Shown here piece after piece: positions 32,524 to 41,104 of a stretch of 53,462 bases of DNA. How positions within the stretch are numbered: the stretch's first letter is position 1; each line of letters opens with the position of its first letter. The translations under genes were made by a program, and so were the position numbers. Source of the stretch: Candidatus Methylomirabilota bacterium (GTDB lineage: Bacteria > Methylomirabilota > Methylomirabilia > Rokubacteriales > CSP1-6). The stretch is taken from NCBI GenBank assembly GCA_035764725.1, contig DASTYT010000022.1:1-53462 (forward strand), in the 5' to 3' direction. The notes below the pieces were generated by a model that saw nothing but the letters and a program-made list of their open reading frames with translations, searched no databases and was not told where the DNA came from.

Positions 32524-33165
32524 TCAGGCGGGCTCTTCGAGGAGCGCGGTGACGAAGCGGTTGATGCGCTCGAACTGCGCCGGCGAGGCGTTGGCGAAGA
32601 CGAGCGCGGCGCCGCGCTCGTCCACCTCCCACACCACGGCGTGGAGGGCCAGGGCCTCGGTCTCTCCGTCGGGCAGCAGCATGTCGATCCGCTCGCCGGC
32701 GCGCAGGGCAAGCCCGGTGGTGACGCGGGCCCCGAACGCCGAGAGATCCACGGTCTCCGCGGGGACGAGGGCGCCGCCACCATGGCGCAACGTCACCATG
32801 ACCGGCAGCTGCACCCGCGGCGAGCGGCGCCGGGCCTCCCACCAGTCGAGCTGGGGGCGCACGCGCCGCGCGGCGCGATCGGGCAGCGGGCCACCCACGC
32901 TCATGATGTCGATGGCCACGCCGTCTTCGCCGCTGCGCACCACGAGGCCGTTCACCGACAGCACCTCGACGCGCGGGCCCGGCAAGGTCATCATGACGCG
33001 AACCTCGATGCCGGCGGGAATGTCCGCGGGCACGGCGACGCGCAGGCCGGACGCGCTGATGTCGGCCACGCGGCCCTTGAGGAATTCCCCCGTGGGCAGA
33101 TCGATCTGCACGGGCCACGTCGCCCGCGCGCGCTGGGCGCCGCGACGATCCGGGCGAACGGACAC
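32524..33165 (-). CDS. Double PilZ-domain protein
   Basis: A 213-residue protein with two PilZ domains. Each keeps the c-di-GMP signature RxxxR plus DxSxxG: RRGAQR with DISASG in the first and RRSPR with DLSAFG in the second. It probably senses cyclic di-GMP in the cytoplasm. The start is taken as GTG at 33165, 8 bases after the stop of the paralogous gene; no good Shine-Dalgarno is visible, so translational coupling is likely. It ends close to the TetR promoter. Confidence 0.75.
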   Translation of the reverse strand: MSVRPDRRGAQRARATWPVQIDLPTGEFLKGRVADISASGLRVAVPADIPAGIEVRVMMTLPGPRVEVLSVNGLVVRSGEDGVAIDIMSVGGPLPDRAARRVRPQLDWWEARRRSPRVQLPVMVTLRHGGGALVPAETVDLSAFGARVTTGLALRAGERIDMLLPDGETEALALHAVVWEVDERGAALVFANASPAQFERINRFVTALLEEPA

Positions 33166-33173
33166 GGCGTCGC

Positions 33174-33800
33174 TCAGCCTCCGCGCTCGAGGAGGCGCCG
33201 CACCAGGCGGCTCAGCCGATCGTACTCGCCGGGACGCAGATTGACGAACACGAACACCGACCCGCGATCGGCCATGCTCCAGACCACCGACGGCAGGCGC
33301 AGCGGCTCGTCGTCCCCGTCGGGCTCGATCTCGAGCTTGGCGGTGTCGCCGGGCCGCAGCGCCAGGTCGGTGGCGACGCGCGCGCCGAACGGGGAGAGGT
33401 CGAGGGTCTTGCCGTGGCCCACCGGACCGTGCGGGACGCGGATGGTCACCGGCAATGGCCGGCTGGCACGCGGCGCGCGGCGCCGCCCTTCCCATCCCGC
33501 GACGAGCGGCTCCACGCGACGCGCCTCGGTGTCCGGCATGCCGATGAAGTCCAGCGCGAGCGCGTCGGCGTCGCGCCGCGTGACGCGCGCCACCACTTCC
33601 AGGCGCTCGGCGCCGCGCGGCAGCGTGATGCGGAGAGTCACCGCGGCGCCGACGGGGAGATCGGCCGAGGCGCGCACGCGGACGCCGGAGGTCGAGATGT
33701 CGATCACGTGCCCATCGATGATGCCGCGCTCGAAGGTCTCGAGCCGGACCAGCCAGTCGGCGGTGGCCCGTGGCGCTCCGCGCCGATCCCGTCCCTTCAC
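33174..33800 (-). CDS. Double PilZ-domain protein (paralogue)
   Basis: A 208-residue protein with two PilZ domains: RRGAPR with DISTSG and RRAPR with DLSPFG. It is clearly homologous to its downstream neighbour, so the pair is a tandem duplication. I chose GTG at 33800, preceded by GAGG about 8 nt upstream. The longer frame opens with TTG at 33854, but those bases are a perfect TTGACA -35-like hexamer in the divergent intergenic region, so that start is unlikely. No good -10 is seen after it. Confidence 0.75.
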   Translation of the reverse strand: MKGRDRRGAPRATADWLVRLETFERGIIDGHVIDISTSGVRVRASADLPVGAAVTLRITLPRGAERLEVVARVTRRDADALALDFIGMPDTEARRVEPLVAGWEGRRRAPRASRPLPVTIRVPHGPVGHGKTLDLSPFGARVATDLALRPGDTAKLEIEPDGDDEPLRLPSVVWSMADRGSVFVFVNLRPGEYDRLSRLVRRLLERGG

Positions 33801-33865
33801 GCGCGCGTCCTCATCTCCGACACCAACTTGCGGCCCCGGCCCCGCTCCTGTCAAGCGGCGCGTCC

Positions 33866-33894
33866 TTGACGCCCCCGGATGGCGCGCGTACGAT
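33866..33894 (+). promoter_or_regulatory. Promoter of the luciferase-like oxidoreductase gene
   Basis: TTGACG (33866-33871) and TACGAT (33889-33894) are 17 bp apart. The -10 is 7 nt before the ATG at 33902, predicting a leaderless transcript. Confidence 0.6.
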
Positions 33895-33901
33895 GCCGCG
33901 C

Positions 33902-34837
33902 ATGAAGATCAAGTACCGTGTCGGGATCATGCCGGGGCCGTGGCCGCCGGGCCGCGACGGCGCCGACTTCCTGTGGGCGCTCACCGATCTCTGCGAGCGC
34001 ACCGACATCGACTCGATCTGGCTCTCCGACCGTCTCTCCTCGCCGGTGCCCACGCCCGAGGTCATGACCACGCTCGCCGCCATCGCCGCGCGCACCACGC
34101 GGCTCAAGTTCGGCCCCAGCGTGATCGTGCTGCCGTATCGCACGCCAGTGGTGGCGGCCAAGGAGATGGCGACGGTGGACTGGCTCTCCCGCGGGCGCCT
34201 CTTCCCGGCGGTGGGCGTGGGCGTGGAGCTGCCGCGCGAGTTCGAAGCCTCCGGCGTCGCCTTCCGCGAGCGGGGCCGGCGCACCGATGAGGCGATTCGC
34301 GTGATGCGTCTCCTGTGGACGCAGGACGAGGTCAGCTTCCAGGGGGAGTTCTACAAGCTCGACCGTATCACCCTGCTCCCCAAGCCGTGGCAGACGCCTC
34401 CGCCCATCTGGATCGGCGGAAAGAGCGAGGCGGCGCAACGGCGCACCGCGCGCCTCGGCGACGGCTGGATGCCGTCCTTCATTACGCCCGACGAGTTTCG
34501 CGTGGGCGTGGAGCGCGTGCAGGAGCTGGCCGCCGCCGAGGGCCGCGAGGTCCCGGCCGATCACTTCGGCACCCTCGTGAATTTCGCGCTCGCGGACACG
34601 CCCGAGCGCGGCCAGGCGCTCGCCGCGCCCTTTATCCCCCGCGGCCGCGTCGACGAGTCGGTGATGCGGCAGTGCGTGGCCTTCGGCCCTCCCGAGGTCG
34701 TTGCCGAGAAGATCGAGGCGTACGTCAAGGGCGGCGGGTCCAAGTTCATTCTCCGTCCCCTGTGCCCGCCCGACATGATGCTCGAGCAGCTCGCGCGCCT
34801 CGCCGCCGAGGTCGTCCCCGCGTTCCACGCGCGCTGA
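33902..34837 (+). CDS. LLM-class F420-dependent-type oxidoreductase
   Basis: A 311-residue luciferase-like TIM-barrel flavin/F420 oxidoreductase. Typical segments are SIWLSDRL near residue 37, RTTRLKFGPSVIVLPYR, and PPIWIGGKSEAAQRRTARLGDGW near 170. The substrate and whether F420 or FMN is used cannot be told. An alternative ATG at 33893 overlaps the -10 element, so 33902 was chosen. It precedes sppA by 8 bases. Confidence 0.82.
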   Translation: MKIKYRVGIMPGPWPPGRDGADFLWALTDLCERTDIDSIWLSDRLSSPVPTPEVMTTLAAIAARTTRLKFGPSVIVLPYRTPVVAAKEMATVDWLSRGRLFPAVGVGVELPREFEASGVAFRERGRRTDEAIRVMRLLWTQDEVSFQGEFYKLDRITLLPKPWQTPPPIWIGGKSEAAQRRTARLGDGWMPSFITPDEFRVGVERVQELAAAEGREVPADHFGTLVNFALADTPERGQALAAPFIPRGRVDESVMRQCVAFGPPEVVAEKIEAYVKGGGSKFILRPLCPPDMMLEQLARLAAEVVPAFHAR

Positions 34838-34845
34838 CCGCCGGC

Positions 34846-35832
34846 ATGCGCACCCCTGGCCCCGCCCTCCGCCGCGTCGCCGGCGCGATCCTCGCCGCGC
34901 TCGCGCTCGCCGGCTGCTCCTCGATCATCTCGATCGACCTGCAGCCGCGCATCCGTCCCCTGGAGGAGGATACCGTCGAGGGCTCGGGCACGCCGAAGAT
35001 CCTGCTCCTCGATCTCTCCGGGCTGCTCCAGGAAGACACGCCCAGCCTTTCCCTCACCACGCCGCCGCCTCGCGTGCCCCTCCTGGCGCGCGTCCGCGAG
35101 GAGCTCGCGAAGGCCGAGAAGGACGACAAGGTGCAAGGGGTGGTGCTGCGCATCAACAGCCCCGGCGGCACGATGACCGCCTCGGACGTGATCTACCGCG
35201 AGATCCGGGAGTTCAAGGCGCGGCGGAAGGTGCCCGTGATCGCCGCCATCATGGACGTGGGGGCCTCGGGCGGCTACTACGTGGCGCTGGCCGCCGACCA
35301 GATCTTCGTGCACCCCACGAGCATCACCGGCAGCATCGGCGTGATCATGCTCACCGTCAATGCCCAGGGCCTGATGGAGAAGATCGGCGTGACCCCGCTC
35401 GCCATCAAGTCCGGCCCCCTCAAGGACGCGGGCTCGCCGTTCCGGGGCCTCACCGACGAGGAGCGCGGGGTCTTCCAGTCGGTGATCGACGACATGTTCG
35501 GCCGGTTCGTGCGCCTGGTGTCGGAGTCACGGAAGATCCCGGAGGCCCGCGTGCGCCAGTTCGCCGATGGCCGGATCTACACCGCGGAGCAGGCCCGCGC
35601 GCTCGGCCTCGTCGACAAGATCGGCTATCTCGACGAGGCGGTGGCGGCGGCGCGCCAGGCCGCCGGAGTCACCGAAGCGCGCGTCGTCATGTATCACCGG
35701 CCGCGGGAATACCGCGCCAATCTCTACTCCGCGTCCCTGCCGCCCTCGGGCGCCGAGAGTCTCCTGACCCAGGCCGCCGGGCTCCTCGGCGGCGGGCCGG
35801 GCACGCGCTTCCTCTACCTCTGGTGGCCATAG
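34846..35832 (+). CDS. sppA: Signal peptide peptidase SppA-like S49 serine protease, lipoprotein
   Basis: A 328-residue protein with a lipobox (LALAGCSS). The S49 domain has RINSPGGTMTASD, the nucleophile Ser in DVGASGGYYVA and the general-base Lys in IKSGPLKDAGSPFR. This is the short single-domain SppA type, acting at the periplasmic face of the inner membrane on leftover signal peptides. The presence of a lipoprotein signal instead of a plain membrane anchor is less usual. It follows the luciferase-like gene closely and is probably cotranscribed. Confidence 0.88.
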   Translation: MRTPGPALRRVAGAILAALALAGCSSIISIDLQPRIRPLEEDTVEGSGTPKILLLDLSGLLQEDTPSLSLTTPPPRVPLLARVREELAKAEKDDKVQGVVLRINSPGGTMTASDVIYREIREFKARRKVPVIAAIMDVGASGGYYVALAADQIFVHPTSITGSIGVIMLTVNAQGLMEKIGVTPLAIKSGPLKDAGSPFRGLTDEERGVFQSVIDDMFGRFVRLVSESRKIPEARVRQFADGRIYTAEQARALGLVDKIGYLDEAVAAARQAAGVTEARVVMYHRPREYRANLYSASLPPSGAESLLTQAAGLLGGGPGTRFLYLWWP

Positions 35833-35862
35833 CCCCGGACGCCGCCGCCGCGCCGCTCGCGC

Positions 35863-36555
35863 TCACTTGGGCGCGGGCATCCCGTACGCGACGATGTCCT
35901 GGTCGGTGTTCCACTTCACCCAGTTCACTTCCTCCGGATCGCTGGTGAGGGGCCGCGTCGCCGGCGGGGCGCCGCTCACCGGCACGAGCAGCTCCTCGCC
36001 CGTCTTCAGCGGCCGCTCCCAGGCGGGTCCGCTCGTGGCCCGCACCACCGCCAGCCCGTGATGGCAGCGCACGAGGACGCTGCCGTCGGAGTTGGTGCGC
36101 AGGGAGGTGCCGCCGCTCCGCACGCCGACGGTGGCCGCGCCGGCCTCGATCTCGATCGGGGCACGGGTCACCGTCAACGGCAGCACCGACACCCAGCTGC
36201 GGCCGCCGTCCAGCTTCACCTTGAGCGGCGCGCCCGCGGTGGTCGGCCCGCCCGCGGGAACGTTCGACGGCGGCTCGACGATGAAGATCTGGGTGAGCTG
36301 GGCCAGACGGATCGAGTTGCCGTTGTTCGTGAGGAGCGTGAGGCGGCCGCCGGCGAGGGCCCGCGCCCCGTCGCCCTCCGCGATGGTGTCCCGCAGCTTG
36401 GCCGGCACCCAGGAGCCGTTCTTCAGGATGATCTCGGACGGTCCGGAGATCGTGGAGGCGGTCAGCGGACTCTCCTTGGGCTGGGCCGCGGCGGGCGCGG
36501 CGGCGAGGAGCGCGCACGCGAGGGCAAGGGCGAGCGAAAACACCGGTGCCGTCAT
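35863..36555 (-). CDS. Secreted FecR-like protein
   Basis: A 230-residue protein with a Sec signal (FSLALALACALLAAAPAAAQ). The body has short beta repeats such as SVLVRCHHGLAVVRA and GVRSGGTSLRTNSDG, which resemble FecR-type domains where sequences of the form VRG-GT-F-V seed a beta helix. A segment around KLKDTIAEGDG-type turns adds to this. Function is unknown. It faces sppA convergently with 30 bases between, and lies 40 bases downstream of nothing on its own strand that looks coupled. Confidence 0.55.
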   Translation of the reverse strand: MTAPVFSLALALACALLAAAPAAAQPKESPLTASTISGPSEIILKNGSWVPAKLRDTIAEGDGARALAGGRLTLLTNNGNSIRLAQLTQIFIVEPPSNVPAGGPTTAGAPLKVKLDGGRSWVSVLPLTVTRAPIEIEAGAATVGVRSGGTSLRTNSDGSVLVRCHHGLAVVRATSGPAWERPLKTGEELLVPVSGAPPATRPLTSDPEEVNWVKWNTDQDIVAYGMPAPK

Positions 36556-36595
36556 GCCTCGAGTCCTTTCTGGTGACCGAAGCGCATGCCGCAGG

Positions 36596-37378
36596 TCAAC
36601 GACCCGACCAGCGCGGCGCGCGCTTCTCGAAGAAGGCGGTGACGCCCTCGCGGGCGTCGTCGGAGAGAAAGACGAGGGTGGTGAGCTCCCGCAGATAGCG
36701 CAGGGCGCCCGGATAGTCCATCTCGACGGACGTCGCCGCGGCCTCCTTGGCGAGGCCCAGCGCGGCGGGCGAGTAGCCCGCGAGCTTGGCGGCGAGCCCG
36801 CGCACCTCTTCGCCGAGGACGGCGCGCGGGACGACCCGGCTGACGAGGCCCATCTCGAAGGCCTCGCGCGCCGAGACCTGATCGCCGCTCAACACCATGA
36901 GCATGCCCCGCTTCCGACCCGCCGCACGCAAGATGGGCGCCATGACAATGAGCGGAAGCACGCCGAGGCGAATCTCGGGCAGCCCGAAGACCGCGTCCTC
37001 CGACGCCACCACGACGTCGCAGCCCACCGCGAGTCCGCAGCCGCCGGCCAGGGCATAGCCGTGCACCTGGGCGATGAGCGGCGTGCGCATGCGGGCCATC
37101 GCCTCCAGCACGCGCGGGAGGCCCCCAAAGGACTCGCGGGCCTCGAGCGTGGTGCCGCGGTCCCGCACGCCCTTGAGATCCGCGCCGGCGCAGAACTCGC
37201 GCTCCCCCGCCCCGCGCAGGACGATGACGCGCGCGGCGGGATCTCTCTCGAGGGCAGCGAGGGCGGCCTCCAGCTCGCCGAGCAGCGTCGCGTTCAGCGC
37301 ATTGCGGACGTCGGGACGGTTCAGCGTGACGGTGGCGACGCCATCGGCTACCTCCACCAGCAGGGTCTCGAATGTCAC
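36596..37378 (-). CDS. Enoyl-CoA hydratase/isomerase family protein
   Basis: A 260-residue crotonase. CAGADL and ALAGGCGLAVG form the oxyanion hole. The second region reads LPEIRLGVLPLIVMAPILR and lacks the usual GxGGTQRL loop, so it may be an isomerase, lyase or thioesterase-like crotonase rather than a simple hydratase. The GTG start overlaps the stop of the Nudix gene (GTGA). Last gene of a catabolic operon. Confidence 0.85.
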   Translation of the reverse strand: MTFETLLVEVADGVATVTLNRPDVRNALNATLLGELEAALAALERDPAARVIVLRGAGEREFCAGADLKGVRDRGTTLEARESFGGLPRVLEAMARMRTPLIAQVHGYALAGGCGLAVGCDVVVASEDAVFGLPEIRLGVLPLIVMAPILRAAGRKRGMLMVLSGDQVSAREAFEMGLVSRVVPRAVLGEEVRGLAAKLAGYSPAALGLAKEAAATSVEMDYPGALRYLRELTTLVFLSDDAREGVTAFFEKRAPRWSGR

Positions 37379-37962
37379 GCCGTCTCCTCCGCCGAGTCGA
37401 GCAGGTCGAGGAACTGCTTCAGGATGCGCGCGGTGGCGCCCCACACCAGGTCCTCCTCCGACACCCGATAGAAGTGTACGGGATGGGGCTCCCCACCCCG
37501 CTCCCATATCTCCGTGCGGAAGATGGCGGGGTCGCGCAGGAGGTCCAGCGGCACCTCGATCACCCGCTCGATCTCCCGGCCGTCCGGCCGGAAGTCCACC
37601 CGCTCCCGGATCAGGCCCACCACCGGCGTGATCACGAACGGCGTGGCCCGGGTCATGGTGTCGTCGAGGAGGCCCAGCACCTCGACCGCCTCGGCGGGGA
37701 TGCGCACCTCCTCCCAGGCCTCGCGGAGCGCGGTCTCCACCCGCGAGGCGTCCCGCTCCTCGCACACGCCCCCGGGGAAGGAGAACTGTCCCTTGTGGTG
37801 GGGGACGGCTTCCGACTTCTTGGTGAACACGATGTGCGGGCCGCCCTTGTCGGTGATGGGCAGCAGCACCGCCGCCGACACCAGATCGCTGCGGTCGAGG
37901 GCGACCCGCGGATGACGAGACAGCGCGAGATCGAGCCGGCGCCGCAGGGTGTCCAGGTCCAA
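37375..37962 (-). CDS. Nudix hydrolase, CoA pyrophosphatase (NudL/PCD1 type)
   Basis: A 195-residue Nudix enzyme. The CoA-pyrophosphatase signature precedes the Nudix box (HHKGQFSFPGG), and the box itself is GGVCEERDASRVETALREAW followed by EEVRI. It should cleave CoA or acyl-CoA to 3',5'-ADP and phosphopantetheine. No ATG or GTG fits; TTG at 37962, two bases after the upstream crotonase stop, is the most plausible start, with coupling. Being sandwiched between two crotonase genes suggests a role in clearing dead-end or oxidised CoA esters of the pathway. Confidence 0.85.
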   Translation of the reverse strand: MDLDTLRRRLDLALSRHPRVALDRSDLVSAAVLLPITDKGGPHIVFTKKSEAVPHHKGQFSFPGGVCEERDASRVETALREAWEEVRIPAEAVEVLGLLDDTMTRATPFVITPVVGLIRERVDFRPDGREIERVIEVPLDLLRDPAIFRTEIWERGGEPHPVHFYRVSEEDLVWGATARILKQFLDLLDSAEETA

Positions 37963-37964
37963 CG

Positions 37965-38744
37965 CTACCGTGCCTGGAAGTTCGGCTTCCGCTTCTCCGC
38001 GAACGCCTTGGGACCCTCTACCGCGTCGGCAGTCCCGCGCAGTGTCCCGGACAGGAACGCCTCCAGGCGGAGGCCGTCGGCCAGCGGCATGGTCAGGCCG
38101 CGCAGGGTCGCCTCCTTGGCGGCACGCACGGCGAGCGGCCCGCGCTCGCAGATGGTGTCGGCCCACTCCCGTGCGGTGCGGAGGAGATCGGCCGGCGGCA
38201 CCACCGCGTTGACGAGGCCCCAACGCAGGGCCTCCTCCGCGGTCATCGTGCGCGCCATCAGGATCAGCTCCATGGCCTTGGCGAGGGGGATGGCGCGTGG
38301 CAGTCGCTGGGTGCCGCCCGCGCCGGGCATGATGGCCCAGCGGACCTCGGGGAGCCCGAACGTGGCATGAGTCACGGCGAGCCGGAGGTCGCAGGCCAGC
38401 GCCAGCTCCATGCCGCCGGCGAGGCAGTGGCCGTTGATCGCCGCGATCATGGGCTTCCAGATCTCGAGCCCGCGGGTAATCCCGCCCAGCCCCGGGTCGT
38501 TGTGGCTGCGGCGGCGCCCCTCGCCGAACGCGGCCGGGATCATCTTCTTGAGATCCGCGCCGGCCGAGAAGGACTTCTCACCGGCGCCGGTGAAGATGGC
38601 CACCCAGGCGCTCTCGTCGTCCCGGAAGCGTGTCCACGCCTCGATCAGCGCCTGATGCGTCTCGGGATCGATCGCGTTCATGGCATCGGGACGGTTGATC
38701 GTGAGCGTGACGACGTGGCCCTGCTGTGCGTAGAGGACGGTCAT
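37965..38744 (-). CDS. Enoyl-CoA hydratase/isomerase
   Basis: A 259-residue crotonase with SAGADLKKM, CLAGGMELALA and the true hydratase loop IMPGAGGTQRLPR. It is distinct from the other two crotonases in the window. It lies 15 bases after the SDR stop and directly upstream of the Nudix gene. A role in beta-oxidation of a specific acyl or aromatic CoA ester is expected. Confidence 0.88.
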   Translation of the reverse strand: MTVLYAQQGHVVTLTINRPDAMNAIDPETHQALIEAWTRFRDDESAWVAIFTGAGEKSFSAGADLKKMIPAAFGEGRRRSHNDPGLGGITRGLEIWKPMIAAINGHCLAGGMELALACDLRLAVTHATFGLPEVRWAIMPGAGGTQRLPRAIPLAKAMELILMARTMTAEEALRWGLVNAVVPPADLLRTAREWADTICERGPLAVRAAKEATLRGLTMPLADGLRLEAFLSGTLRGTADAVEGPKAFAEKRKPNFQAR

Positions 38745-38759
38745 GACGTGTCTCCGATC

Positions 38760-39560
38760 CTAGGACATGATGAAGCCGCCGTCCACGTTGAGACCCTGCC
38801 CGGTGATCCCGCGGCTCTCGGGCAGGGCGAGGAAGACGGCGGCATGGGCGATCTCCTCCGCCTCGATCATGCGGCGCTGCGGCACGCGGCGTTTGATGTG
38901 GCGCTCGAAGATCTCCTCCCCCGGCACGTCCGTCACGCCGCCGTCGCGGCTCCGCACCTTCTGGGGCGCGACGCCCATGCCCGCCCGGACATAGCCCGGG
39001 CAGATGGTGTTGACGGTGATGTCGGCATGCCCCTGGCTGGCCAGCTCGGTGGCGAGCGCGCGCGTGAGCCCGATCACCCCGTGCTTGCTCGCGGCATAGG
39101 CGCTCACGAAGCCGTAGCCGCCCATGCGCCCGAAGATGGAGGAGATCGTGATGATGCGCCCGCGCCCCTGCCGCATCATCTGAGGCAGCACGGCGCGGAT
39201 GGCGCGGTACGTGCCGTTGAGGTTCACGTCGATGACGCGCGTCCAGTCCGCCTCGGGCTGCTCGGCGAGGAGTCCGCCGCCCGCCACGCCCGCGCAGGTG
39301 ACCAGGACGTCGAGGGCGCCGAAGGCGTCCACGGCACGCGCGGCCATCGTCTCCATGTCGGGAAGGCGCGTGACGTCCGCGCGCAGCGCCTCCGCGCGCG
39401 CGCCCAGCCCGACCGCCTCGCGCGCCACCGTCTGCACTTCGGTGAGCACGTCGGAGGCGACGAGCAGGTGGGCGCCCTCGGCCGCCAGTGCCAGCGCGAC
39501 CGCGCGGCCGATGCCGCGGCCGCCACCCGTCACGACCGCGACCCGATCCTTCAGGCGCAC
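38760..39560 (-). CDS. SDR family oxidoreductase
   Basis: A 266-residue SDR with TGGGRGIG, an unusual TCAGVAGG where NNAG is normal, and the catalytic AYAASK. The loss of the first Asn of the NNAG motif is notable because it helps position the active site, though some SDRs tolerate it. The C-terminal NVDGGFIMS is standard. It lies 10 bases after the hydratase-family gene and 15 bases before the crotonase. Confidence 0.82.
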   Translation of the reverse strand: MRLKDRVAVVTGGGRGIGRAVALALAAEGAHLLVASDVLTEVQTVAREAVGLGARAEALRADVTRLPDMETMAARAVDAFGALDVLVTCAGVAGGGLLAEQPEADWTRVIDVNLNGTYRAIRAVLPQMMRQGRGRIITISSIFGRMGGYGFVSAYAASKHGVIGLTRALATELASQGHADITVNTICPGYVRAGMGVAPQKVRSRDGGVTDVPGEEIFERHIKRRVPQRRMIEAEEIAHAAVFLALPESRGITGQGLNVDGGFIMS

Positions 39561-39570
39561 GGCGGCGATG

Positions 39571-40347
39571 CTAGACGAAGCGGCAGGAGACCGAGCCCAG
39601 GCGGGTGAAGGAGGCGCGCACCGACTCGCCGGCCTGCGGCCGAAGGATCTTCGAGATGGATCCCGTCAGCACCACGTCGCCGGCGGCGAGGCCACGGCCC
39701 ATGCGTCCGAGCGTATTGGCCACCCACGCCAGGGAGATGAGCGGGTTGCCCAGCACCTCGGCCGCCGTCGCGGTCGCGACGGTCTGGCCGTTCTGCTCGT
39801 AGACCACGCCCTCGAGGGCGAGATCGAGCGCGGCCACGGGCGTGAGCGGCCGTCCCAGCACGATCGCATTCGTGTAGACCCCATCGGCAACCACGTCCGC
39901 CCCGGTCGGCCGGCCCGAGAAGCGAAAGTCGATCAGCTCGAACGACGGCATGGCGCCCTCGACCGCGAGCAGCGCCGACACCGGCGTCACCCCTGGCCCC
40001 GCGAGGTCGCGCTTGAGCAGGAACGCCACCTCGACCTCCACGCCCAGCGCCGCGAAGCGGCTCATGGGCACGCTGTCACCGCCCGAGAAGACACCGGATC
40101 CGAGCATGAAGCCGAGGACCGGCTCGCTCACGCCGTAGGTCGCCTGGACGGCAGCGTTGGTGAAGCCCGCCTTCCAGCCGATGACCCGCTCGCCGCGAAG
40201 CACGAGCGCCTGCTCGACCGCGCGCTGCACCGCGTAGGCGTCCTCGAGACCGAGGTCCGCGTACTTCTCCGTGAGCGGCGCGACCTGCCCATGCCCAAGC
40301 CGGCTCATGAGGAGATGGTCGACGGCGGAATCGATGGCGATGGGCAT
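39571..40347 (-). CDS. 2-keto-4-pentenoate hydratase / 4-oxalocrotonate decarboxylase family (FAH superfamily)
   Basis: A 258-residue protein of the MhpD/DmpH type. Metal-binding Glu residues are in LGVEVEVAFLL, followed by FELIDFRF. The IGWKAGFTN segment near residue 57 is a hallmark. The family hydrates or decarboxylates 2-keto-dienoates made by meta-cleavage of aromatic rings. No ring-cleaving dioxygenase is in the window. It is early in the operon leading to the SDR, crotonases and Nudix enzyme. Confidence 0.85.
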   Translation of the reverse strand: MPIAIDSAVDHLLMSRLGHGQVAPLTEKYADLGLEDAYAVQRAVEQALVLRGERVIGWKAGFTNAAVQATYGVSEPVLGFMLGSGVFSGGDSVPMSRFAALGVEVEVAFLLKRDLAGPGVTPVSALLAVEGAMPSFELIDFRFSGRPTGADVVADGVYTNAIVLGRPLTPVAALDLALEGVVYEQNGQTVATATAAEVLGNPLISLAWVANTLGRMGRGLAAGDVVLTGSISKILRPQAGESVRASFTRLGSVSCRFV

Positions 40348-40361
40348 GGAGGCGAGTCTCC

Positions 40362-40712
40362 TTAGCGCTTGCGTCTAGGCTTCTTTTTCACTTGTTTACG
40401 TGACCGCGCCTTAGGACGACCCTTAGGCTTGGGGCGAGGCGTGGAGCGGGCGGCGCGGCGGGAGGCGATGTGGCTCTCGTTCCGGGAGCCGACCGACCCC
40501 CGCACCACCGGTCCTGAGCGAATCGCGGTGATCCAGACCGTGAGGTCCTGCGCGAGCTCCGGGTAGCAGACGTCGCGATATGCCTCGAGCGCGCGCAGGG
40601 CTGCCGGGTCCTTCCAGGGCTTGAGGACGAACGGCGCGTCGGGATCCCTGGGGTCGAATGGCCCCTCGGTGCTCATCGGCATCACGATGTAGCGCCGTGT
40701 CAGCTCCGCCAT
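40362..40712 (-). CDS. Hypothetical protein with a histone-like Lys/Arg/Pro tail
   Basis: A 116-residue protein. The first 80 residues are acidic to neutral with a distinct globular portion (FVLKPWKDPAALRALEAYRD, YPELAQDLTVWI). The last 28 residues are almost entirely Lys, Arg and Pro, like a histone H1 or AlgP-type tail that would bind nucleic acid. I do not recognise the globular part. It is upstream of the hydratase-family gene by 14 bases, possibly cotranscribed. Confidence 0.6.
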   Translation of the reverse strand: MAELTRRYIVMPMSTEGPFDPRDPDAPFVLKPWKDPAALRALEAYRDVCYPELAQDLTVWITAIRSGPVVRGSVGSRNESHIASRRAARSTPRPKPKGRPKARSRKQVKKKPRRKR

Positions 40713-40797
40713 GGTGCGCCTCCCGGTGTGAAAGTGCGGTCGACTGCCCGGGCAGAGTACGACGGCGCGGACGACTGCGCAATGAGGGATGTGGGGC

Positions 40798-40823
40798 GGG
40801 GAGCGCCCATCGCGGCGCTCCCC
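40798..40823 (-). terminator. Hairpin terminator after the DUF6496 gene
   Basis: A perfect 10-bp stem (GGGGAGCGCC / GGCGCTCCCC) with a 6-nt loop begins 6 bases beyond the DUF6496 stop. There is no strong T-run. The rest of the 40713-40829 gap shows no clear feature. Confidence 0.55.
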
Positions 40824-40829
40824 GCGGGG

Positions 40830-41054
40830 TTACTTCGAGCGGCTCGAGCTGCGGCGCGATTTCCCCTTTCGCGGAATGCGCGCCCCGGACCGGCGCGCCT
40901 CGCTCAGCGCGATCGCGACGGCCTGCTTCCGCTTTCGTACCTTACCCCCCGAGCCAGAGCGCAAGGAGCCATGCTTGTATTCGCGCATGACCTTGTGGAC
41001 CTTGCGCCGGCCCTTGCCTTTGCTGGACGAGCGACGCGTCGAACGTCGAGCCAT
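40830..41054 (-). CDS. Small basic DUF6496-like protein
   Basis: A 74-residue protein that is mostly Lys, Arg and Ser. The core matches DUF6496: VMREYKHGSLRSGSGGKV, then KRKQAVAIALSEARRSGARIP. Both ends are basic Ser/Lys tails. The family is uncharacterised; its charge suggests nucleic-acid binding. GGGAGG precedes the ATG. It is in a run of small genes next to Ku. Confidence 0.75.
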   Translation of the reverse strand: MARRSTRRSSSKGKGRRKVHKVMREYKHGSLRSGSGGKVRKRKQAVAIALSEARRSGARIPRKGKSRRSSSRSK

Positions 41055-41104
41055 GCCGTGCCTCCCTTCGCGCCTTGCGCGCGTTGTATGTCGGGTGCCG
41101 CGCC

